A stretch of DNA of 7,919 nt from Aliikangiella sp964411875 (GTDB taxonomy: Bacteria; Pseudomonadota; Gammaproteobacteria; Enterobacterales; Kangiellaceae), in contig CAYPMT010000105.1 of the NCBI GenBank assembly GCA_964411875.1, positions 1 through 7,919 on the forward strand, read 5' to 3'. The notes beneath the pieces were generated by a model. It was not told the DNA's origin, did not search any database, and was given only the letters and a program-made list of their open reading frames with translations. The translations under genes and the position numbers were made by a program. Positions 1 through 5,167 of the stretch are shown here, one piece after another (positions within the stretch are counted from its first letter, which is position 1; each line of letters starts with the position of its first letter).

Positions 1-101
1 AAATTATTTATGGCATGCCTTACTCTGAATGGAAAGAAAAGTATCAGGCTAAAGCAACGACTGAACAATTAGCGGCTTTTGCAGAAAAAAAAGATAAATA
101 G
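1..101 (+). CDS. C-terminal end of a DUF1244-like protein (partial)
   Basis: Only the last 32 codons are present (frame starts at base 3, stop TAG 99-101); the gene begins outside the window. The visible peptide reads IIYGMPYSEWKEKYQAKATT and then EQLAAFAEKKDK. The block 'YGMPYxEWKxKYQ..AT.EQ.AAF' matches my recollection of the C-terminus of the small (about 100 aa) DUF1244 family, common in proteobacteria and of no assigned enzymatic role. It is convergent with the kinase gene; the two stop codons lie 40 bp apart. Nothing links it functionally to the transporter module. Family assignment rests on recognition of this short motif only, so it is moderately secure. Confidence 0.7.
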   Translation, partial: IIYGMPYSEWKEKYQAKATTEQLAAFAEKKDK

Positions 102-141
102 CTAATTATTTATTAAAGATAAATTTTTCGTATAAACAACA

Positions 142-1530
142 TTAAAATATTAATATAAAACAAGTGTTTTTAGCAACACGCTGATATTCAATACTACCAC
201 CATGAGCCATCATAATTTGTTTCGCTAAAGCTAAACCAATGCCGGAACCATTTTTTTTAGTAGTAAAAAAGGGTACAAATATTTTATCTTTAATATTCTC
301 ATCAATACCAGAGCTATTATCAATAACTTTTATACAAGGTTGTTTATATTGAGTACCTGCAATTAAATGAATTTTTTTGTCAGTATTTTTTAAGTCATCC
401 TCCAATGCTTGCCAAGCATTGCTTATTAAATTAATCAGAATTTGTTCGACCATGCTGCGATCGATATTAGTATTTGTATGAATATTTTCTATTGATACTT
501 TTAATTGAATCCCTTTTTCATTTAATTTTTCTTCAAATAAAGATTGAATATTATCTAATAATATAGCAAACGATTCATTTTTTATTTTAGGTTTAGGTAA
601 ATGAGTTATTTGTCGATATTGCTCTAAAAAATTAATTAATGTTTCAGAACGACTATTGACAGAATTAAGAGCTTTGTTCAAGTCCTTAAAGGGTTCGCTT
701 AATTGATTTCGGATGTTAATAGATATATTGCTAACTATTTCTAAGCTAGTTTTGGCTAAGGAGTTTATGGGGCTAATCGAATTCATTATTTCATGATTAA
801 GTACTTTAACTAATTCTTGCCAGGCCTTAAGTTGATTGATCTCCAATTCACTATGAATATCTTGTAAACTTATTAAGTAACTTTTCTGACCATCTAATGT
901 TAGTTTAGTGGTAGCGATTATCATATGACGTTGACTATTATTTTGTTCAAGTCGAATTAGTCTTGTTTGACTGCTCTCAGGGTTTTTCAAATAATTATAT
1001 AAATCCTGACTAAATTGGATTAGTTGCTCTATATTTTTTGGATGGTTTTGTTGAAGATGTTCTTTTTTTTGATAAAGAAAGATTTGTTTGGCGGATTGAT
1101 TTAGCAGTTCAAGCTTTCCATTCTCATGCAAAGATAATAAAGGAACTGGTACATGCTCAAGAATTGAGTTGAGTTTTCGGTATTCTAACTCTTGTTGAAT
1201 ATAAGAATATTTAAGTTGATTTTGAATATGATTAAATTCTTCATTAAGTTGATTAGTTTTTTCTTGAGAGAGGTTAGTATTAAAAACTTGACTAAAGTCT
1301 TTATGTTTAATGCTTTGAAAAAAAAGGGTTAAGTCACGATTTGTCTTACTAAGGAAGGTATAAATATTGAATGCAAGTATTAAAAAAATTCCTATGAATA
1401 ATGTTGAGGTCATGGGATAACCAGGGGTTAGAATGAAATAGACACTTACTAGTGATATGATCAAAAGTAAAACAAATCGACTAGCTAATTGCCAATGAAA
1501 CCAATGACTAAACTTTTTTCTATAAGCCAT
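142..1530 (-). CDS. Membrane-bound sensor histidine kinase, NtrB/NtrY-like, partner of the adjacent sigma-54 activator
   Basis: A 462-aa kinase expected to autophosphorylate and pass phosphate to the regulator encoded just upstream. Two hydrophobic segments (about residues 17-35 and 42-60) are separated by only a few residues, so there is almost no periplasmic sensor domain. A helical linker follows, then a PAS-like region (about 118-230, beginning 'LNSILEHVPVPLLSL'). The H-box is LNHEIMNSISPI with phospho-acceptor H246. The ATPase domain has an N-box (INLISNAWQALED, N371), a G1 box (VIDNSSGI, D404), an F-box (FVPFFTT, about 418-424) and a G2 box (GSGIGL, about 428-433). The G1 box is DNSSG where DNGxG is usual. 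I chose ATG 1530 over an in-frame GTG at 1560 because AAGGA (1544-1540) sits 9 nt before it; this start overlaps the regulator's end by 11 bases, suggesting translational coupling. It stops at 142-144. The signal sensed is not evident. Confidence 0.93.
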   Translation of the reverse strand: MAYRKKFSHWFHWQLASRFVLLLIISLVSVYFILTPGYPMTSTLFIGIFLILAFNIYTFLSKTNRDLTLFFQSIKHKDFSQVFNTNLSQEKTNQLNEEFNHIQNQLKYSYIQQELEYRKLNSILEHVPVPLLSLHENGKLELLNQSAKQIFLYQKKEHLQQNHPKNIEQLIQFSQDLYNYLKNPESSQTRLIRLEQNNSQRHMIIATTKLTLDGQKSYLISLQDIHSELEINQLKAWQELVKVLNHEIMNSISPINSLAKTSLEIVSNISINIRNQLSEPFKDLNKALNSVNSRSETLINFLEQYRQITHLPKPKIKNESFAILLDNIQSLFEEKLNEKGIQLKVSIENIHTNTNIDRSMVEQILINLISNAWQALEDDLKNTDKKIHLIAGTQYKQPCIKVIDNSSGIDENIKDKIFVPFFTTKKNGSGIGLALAKQIMMAHGGSIEYQRVAKNTCFILIF

Positions 1531-2926
1531 GTTTTTCCATCCTTCGATAAAGTGCAGCACGCGTTAAACCCAATTCTTTAGCTGCATGACTAATATTGTA
1601 ACCATGTTTACGTAAGGCTTTCTCAAGTGCATTACGTTCAATATTGCTGAGGTTGAGATCTTCATTCTCCATTGGAGTGGAATTTCTTATTGGTTTTGTT
1701 GTGTTGTGAGTATCATTAATAATAGGATTGAGTTGAAAGTCATCCGAATGAATAATTTCATCTTGTGAAAAAATAACAGACCGTTCAATTGTGTGCCTTA
1801 AACTACGAATATTACCTGGCCAATTATAGTTTTGTAATAGTTTCAGAGCATCAGAACTTAAACTTTTGTTGGTCTTATTATACTTTCGACAATAATATTC
1901 GATGTAATAGTTGGCTAATAAAGGAATATCATCTCTTCGATCTTTTAAGTCAGGTAATGTGAGTTCAACAGTATTTAAGCGAAAGAGTAAGTCTTGCCGA
2001 AATATTTTTGGATCGTGTAGTTCTGATAAGGTTCGATTAGTAGCGGCAATAATACGAACATCAATATCAAAAGACTGATTAGCTCCGAGTGGTGTAACTT
2101 GACGTTGTTCCAAAACTGTTAGTAATTTAGCTTGTAAATTTAAAGGGATATTGCCAATTTCATCAAGAAAAAGACTGCCGCCATTTGCGGCTTCTAAGCG
2201 ACCGACATGATCGCTATTAGCGCCAGTAAAAGAGCCTTTTTTGTGACCAAATAATTCAGATTCAAATAAATTTTGGCTGATAGCACCTAAATCGACAGAC
2301 ATGAAAACTTTATCTACTCGATGAGAGAGCTGGTGCAATTTTCGAGCAGCTAATTCTTTGCCAGTACCATTATTGCCTAAAACTAATACGTTAGCATCAG
2401 TTGGTGCAACTTGCTCAATTAATGATTGTATTTGTTTCATTGATTGAGACTTCCCAATGATACTTTGTTTGTGTTTACAAGTTAGTTGAGTCAAAGCATT
2501 ATTGGTTCGTCTGAGACTCTCAGTTTGGTAGATGCTTTTGTGAAGCTTAGCTGCAGTGTTTAAAGTTGCTAAGAGTTTTTCGTTTTGCCAGGGTTTAGTC
2601 ACAAAGTCGGTTGCGCCTAACTTCATCGCTTTAACGGCTAAATTGGTATCACTATGAGCTGTTAGCATAACAACACTAGTCTGGGGTTTGGCTTGTAAAA
2701 TCTGCTTTAACCAAAATAATCCTTCGCTTCCGGAAGAATTTCCTGGGTTAAAGTTCATATCGAGAAGAACAACGCCAATTGTTTGTTTTGCAAGCGTATT
2801 GAGAATTGCTTGTGGGTCTTCAATTAAATGAGTTTTTTTAAAGTGGCTTTTAAGAAGTAGCTCACAAGCAATTAAAACATCAGGGTTATCGTCTACAACT
2901 AAAATTTCATCAAATTTAGCAGGCAT
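1520..2926 (-). CDS. NtrC-family sigma-54-dependent response regulator (REC-AAA+-Fis HTH)
   Basis: A 468-aa enhancer-binding protein that, when phosphorylated, should use ATP hydrolysis to open sigma-54 RNA polymerase promoters. The receiver domain (about 5-125) has acidic D12/D13, phospho-acceptor D56 in VVLLDMNFN, T89 and K111. The AAA+ domain (about 155-395) has Walker A GNNGTGKE (184-191), a sigma-54 contact loop ELFGHKKGSFTGA (loop GSFTGA 231-236, where GAFTGA is canonical), Walker B SLFLDEIG (251-258), the arginine region FRQDLLFRLN and a sensor II-like WPGNIRSLRH. A Fis-type helix-turn-helix closes the protein (about 427-468, with GYNISHAAKELGLTRAALYRRM). Length is normal for the family. 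No Shine-Dalgarno is visible before ATG 2926, but no other start would keep the receiver domain intact. It is first in the operon with the kinase and divergent from the transporter genes. The control region between them contains paired dyads and a sigma-54 promoter, so the transporter is its likely target (inference). Confidence 0.95.
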   Translation of the reverse strand: MPAKFDEILVVDDNPDVLIACELLLKSHFKKTHLIEDPQAILNTLAKQTIGVVLLDMNFNPGNSSGSEGLFWLKQILQAKPQTSVVMLTAHSDTNLAVKAMKLGATDFVTKPWQNEKLLATLNTAAKLHKSIYQTESLRRTNNALTQLTCKHKQSIIGKSQSMKQIQSLIEQVAPTDANVLVLGNNGTGKELAARKLHQLSHRVDKVFMSVDLGAISQNLFESELFGHKKGSFTGANSDHVGRLEAANGGSLFLDEIGNIPLNLQAKLLTVLEQRQVTPLGANQSFDIDVRIIAATNRTLSELHDPKIFRQDLLFRLNTVELTLPDLKDRRDDIPLLANYYIEYYCRKYNKTNKSLSSDALKLLQNYNWPGNIRSLRHTIERSVIFSQDEIIHSDDFQLNPIINDTHNTTKPIRNSTPMENEDLNLSNIERNALEKALRKHGYNISHAAKELGLTRAALYRRMEKHGL

Positions 2927-2953
2927 ATGAAATAATTTTAAATGAGATTATTC

Positions 2954-2969
2954 TGTTCGATATCGTACA
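2954..2969. promoter_or_regulatory. Distal enhancer dyad, candidate binding site for the NtrC-type regulator
   Basis: TGTTCGATATCGTACA is an imperfect palindrome: 14 of 16 positions are symmetric around CGATATCG, with outer TGT/ACA. It shares the ten-base stretch CTGTTCGATA (2953-2962) with the proximal dyad, where it recurs at 2974-2983. Its centre is about 116 bp upstream of the transcription start predicted from the -24/-12 element, a normal distance for NtrC-type activator sites. It also lies only 28-43 bp from the regulator's own start codon, so binding here could affect expression of the regulator. That this regulator binds it is inference from position and symmetry. Confidence 0.65.
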
Positions 2970-2974
2970 CTAAC

Positions 2975-2990
2975 TGTTCGATAATGAACA
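2975..2990. promoter_or_regulatory. Proximal enhancer dyad, candidate binding site for the NtrC-type regulator
   Basis: TGTTCGATAATGAACA has perfect outer arms TGTTC/GAACA around a 6-base centre. Its centre is 21 bp from that of the upstream dyad, two turns of the helix, placing two activator dimers on the same DNA face as is usual for cooperative NtrC-family binding. It lies about 95 bp upstream of the predicted transcription start of the transporter operon. Symmetry and spacing are seen directly; the identity of the bound protein is inferred. Confidence 0.67.
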
Positions 2991-3033
2991 ATTTTTCAAG
3001 AAGTATTTGCCAAAAAAAATAAATATCATTTAA

Positions 3034-3046
3034 ATTCAAAGAGTTA
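3034..3046 (+). promoter_or_regulatory. Possible IHF-binding site between enhancer and promoter
   Basis: ATTCAAAGAGTTA matches the IHF core WATCAANNNNTTR at 8 of 9 defined positions (T instead of A at 3035). A long A/T-rich tract with eight consecutive A lies just upstream (3012-3019), as often seen next to IHF cores. IHF bending between distant activator sites and a sigma-54 promoter is a well-known arrangement. The core is close to the -24 element (about -44 to -32), and a near-match is easy to find by chance in AT-rich DNA, so this is tentative. Confidence 0.3.
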
Positions 3047-3051
3047 AATTT

Positions 3052-3067
3052 TGGCATAGTATATGCT
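3052..3067 (+). promoter_or_regulatory. Sigma-54 (-24/-12) promoter of the transporter operon
   Basis: TTGGCATAGTATATGCTT begins at 3051 and contains TGGCAT (consensus TGGCAC) and ATGCT (consensus TTGCA/T). The invariant GG (3053-3054) and GC (3065-3066) are separated by exactly 10 bases, the diagnostic sigma-54 spacing. The predicted transcription start is near 3078, giving a leader of about 34 nt before adaptor ATG 3112. It points away from a divergent sigma-54 activator gene and has paired dyads upstream, so sequence and context agree. Confidence 0.8.
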
Positions 3068-3111
3068 TTATTAAAGTGAATAGAGAAATAAACAAGGTTT
3101 TTGGATTGATC

Positions 3112-4452
3112 ATGAGTAGTTCTAAACGCGCTAAGAATATGGTAAGGGGTCAAGGGCCAACAAGCCCCCCCATATCTGGTGCTGCTATGGATATGGCGAT
3201 TAAGCCTAAAATACCTTATGGATTGTGGCTTAAGTGGGGTGGTTTAGTCTCTATTTTTGTTGTTGCCATTTTTATTTTAATTAAAGAGTTTAGCTCTGTT
3301 AAAACCTACCGAATTGAACAAAACCGAATTAAAGTTGCAACTGTTGAGCAAGCAACCTTTGAAGATTTTGTCATATTGCGAGGTCGCGTTGTCCCTAAAA
3401 CCACAGTTTATTTAGATGCTATGGCGAGTGGTCGCGTAGAGCAAATACTGGAGGAAGATGGTGCTATTGTTCAACAAGGTGATTTAATTGCTGTTCTATC
3501 TAGCCCTAACTTGTTATTAAGTGTCAATGGAAATCAGGCTGAGGTGATAGGTCATTTAAATAACATTCGGGAAATGGAATTGAATTTAGAAAAAAGTCTT
3601 TTGATGCATAAGCGTGATTTAGTTGAGGTTGATTATAGTATTAAAAAAATTGAAAAAAAGCTTAACCGACAAAAGAAGCTACTGACTAAACAAGTTATTG
3701 CTAAAATGGAATTGTCGGAAACTGAGGATGAATTATTTTATCTTAAGCAGCGACGTGAAATTATTATGGAGTCACAAGTTATTGAAGCAAGAATTCAAAA
3801 GCAGCAACTTCTTTTCTCGCAAGAGAATGTTAAACAGCTTGAAGACAATTTAAAAATTGCAAATAAAAATTTAGACAGTCTAAATATACGTGCACCAGTT
3901 TCAGGAAAATTATCAGGTTTTAATATTGAAATTGGTCAAAGTATTTCCGTTGGTAGCCGGTTAGGACAGGTGGACAGCATGGAAAAATACAAGGTAACCG
4001 AAGAAGTAGATGAATTTTATCTAGGCCGTGTTGATTTAGGATATAAAGCTATTTATTTATCCAATAATAATAAGTACTTATTAGAAGTCAGTAAAATTTA
4101 TCCTCAAGTTGATAAAGGGCGTTTTAAAATCGATTTACGTTTTATTAATGATCTTCAACCTGAAGATATTCGTCGAGGTCAGTCTATTAAAGCCAAATTG
4201 ACGCTCAGTGATCCAACGCAAGCGTTAATGATGCCTAATGGTGCATTTTATAGGGATACTGGTGGCCATTGGATTTTTGTACTAAATACCGATGGAACTC
4301 AAGCAATTAAGCGAAAGATTAAAACGGGTCGCCGTAATATTAATGCTATTGAAATTCTTGATGGTCTCAATAAAGGCGAAAAAGTCATTATTTCAAGCTA
4401 TAAAAATTTTATTGATAAACAACAGCTAATTATTAAATCAGCTCAACTTTAA
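3112..4452 (+). CDS. HlyD/MacA-family periplasmic adaptor (membrane fusion protein) of an ABC exporter
   Basis: A 446-aa adaptor expected to sit in the inner membrane and bridge the ABC permease to the periplasm or an outer-membrane channel. A basic, proline-containing cytoplasmic tail of about 40 residues precedes one TM helix (about 41-58). The first lipoyl half is at about 105-131 (SGRVEQILEEDGAIVQQGDLIAVL). A long charged coiled-coil hairpin spans about 140-255. The second lipoyl half is at about 257-287 (LNIRAPVSGKLSGFNIEIGQ), followed by beta-barrel and membrane-proximal domains to the end. There is no lipoprotein cysteine. I chose ATG 3112: the in-frame GTG at 3076 coincides with the predicted sigma-54 transcription start (about 3078) and could not be translated from that transcript. 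A weak GGA (3103-3105) precedes ATG 3112. It is first of three co-directional genes. The substrate cannot be inferred. Confidence 0.92.
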   Translation: MSSSKRAKNMVRGQGPTSPPISGAAMDMAIKPKIPYGLWLKWGGLVSIFVVAIFILIKEFSSVKTYRIEQNRIKVATVEQATFEDFVILRGRVVPKTTVYLDAMASGRVEQILEEDGAIVQQGDLIAVLSSPNLLLSVNGNQAEVIGHLNNIREMELNLEKSLLMHKRDLVEVDYSIKKIEKKLNRQKKLLTKQVIAKMELSETEDELFYLKQRREIIMESQVIEARIQKQQLLFSQENVKQLEDNLKIANKNLDSLNIRAPVSGKLSGFNIEIGQSISVGSRLGQVDSMEKYKVTEEVDEFYLGRVDLGYKAIYLSNNNKYLLEVSKIYPQVDKGRFKIDLRFINDLQPEDIRRGQSIKAKLTLSDPTQALMMPNGAFYRDTGGHWIFVLNTDGTQAIKRKIKTGRRNINAIEILDGLNKGEKVIISSYKNFIDKQQLIIKSAQL

Positions 4453-4472
4453 ATAGTTTAAGGAAATTAGTC

Positions 4473-5150
4473 ATGATTGAATTAAAAAAACTCTGCAAAA
4501 TTTATCGAACTGATAGTGTACAAACTATGGCATTAAATAATATTGATTTATCAATTAATGCGGGGGAGTTTGTCGCTATTATGGGGCCGTCGGGTTGCGG
4601 GAAATCAACGCTATTGAATCATATTGGCATGTTAGATGTTCCAACTAGAGGAGAGTATTGGTTTAAAAATCAAAATATAGCAGGTTACAATGAAAAGCAA
4701 TTATCATTACTTCGTAAACATCATATTGGTTTTATTTTTCAAAGTTTTAACTTAATTGATGAGTTGTCGGTAGAAGAAAATGTTGAGCTGGCTTTGCTAT
4801 ATCATAAAATTCCAATGAAAGAACGTAAACAGCGTGTTGCTGAAGTGATGGACAAAGTTGCTATTGCTCATCGTGCTAAACATATGCCTAGTCAATTGTC
4901 GGGTGGTCAGCAGCAGCGTGTAGCAGTAGCTCGCGCAGTAGTAGCAAAGCAGTCAATTATTTTAGCTGATGAACCAGCAGGTAATCTTGATAGTCAACAT
5001 GGCCAAGAAGTAATGGGTATTTTGCAATCACTCAATACTCAAGGTTCCACCATTATTATGGTAACCCATAGTGCTGAACATGCTGATTATGCTCAGCGAA
5101 GGGTTAATTTATTTGATGGTCAAATCATTGCTGAAAAATCACGAATTTAA
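4473..5150 (+). CDS. ABC transporter ATP-binding protein, MacB/LolD type
   Basis: A 225-aa stand-alone nucleotide-binding subunit that should power the adjacent permease from the cytoplasmic face. All ABC motifs are intact: Walker A GPSGCGKST (38-46), Q-loop Q90 in FIFQSFNL, signature LSGGQQQRV (142-150), Walker B IILADEP with catalytic E167, D-loop NLDS (171-174) and switch H199 in MVTHS. The length and the 'FQSFNLIDELSVEENVELALLY' block are typical of the MacB/LolD/FtsE group, which drives mechanotransmission-type transporters rather than classical pore exporters. AAGGA (4460-4464) lies 8 nt before the ATG. The gene begins 20 bp after the adaptor stop and the permease starts 17 bp after its own stop, so one operon is likely. 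Confidence 0.96.
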   Translation: MIELKKLCKIYRTDSVQTMALNNIDLSINAGEFVAIMGPSGCGKSTLLNHIGMLDVPTRGEYWFKNQNIAGYNEKQLSLLRKHHIGFIFQSFNLIDELSVEENVELALLYHKIPMKERKQRVAEVMDKVAIAHRAKHMPSQLSGGQQQRVAVARAVVAKQSIILADEPAGNLDSQHGQEVMGILQSLNTQGSTIIMVTHSAEHADYAQRRVNLFDGQIIAEKSRI

Positions 5151-5167
5151 TTAGTTGGAAGTTTAAA

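Noticed and set aside
108..128. Hairpin ATTTAT/ATAAAT followed by five T after the DUF1244-like gene
   Set aside because: The stem is six A-T pairs with no G-C, too weak to call a terminator; such dyads are common by chance in DNA this AT-rich.
2990..3015. Minus-strand TTTGGCAAAT as a sigma-54 promoter for the regulator gene
   Set aside because: A -24-like GG is present, but the bases 10 further on are TT rather than GC, so the -12 element is missing.
2938..3153. 71-codon minus-strand reading frame over the control region
   Set aside because: It covers the dyads, the sigma-54 promoter and the adaptor's start, has no recognisable domain, and is explained as a chance frame in AT-rich DNA.
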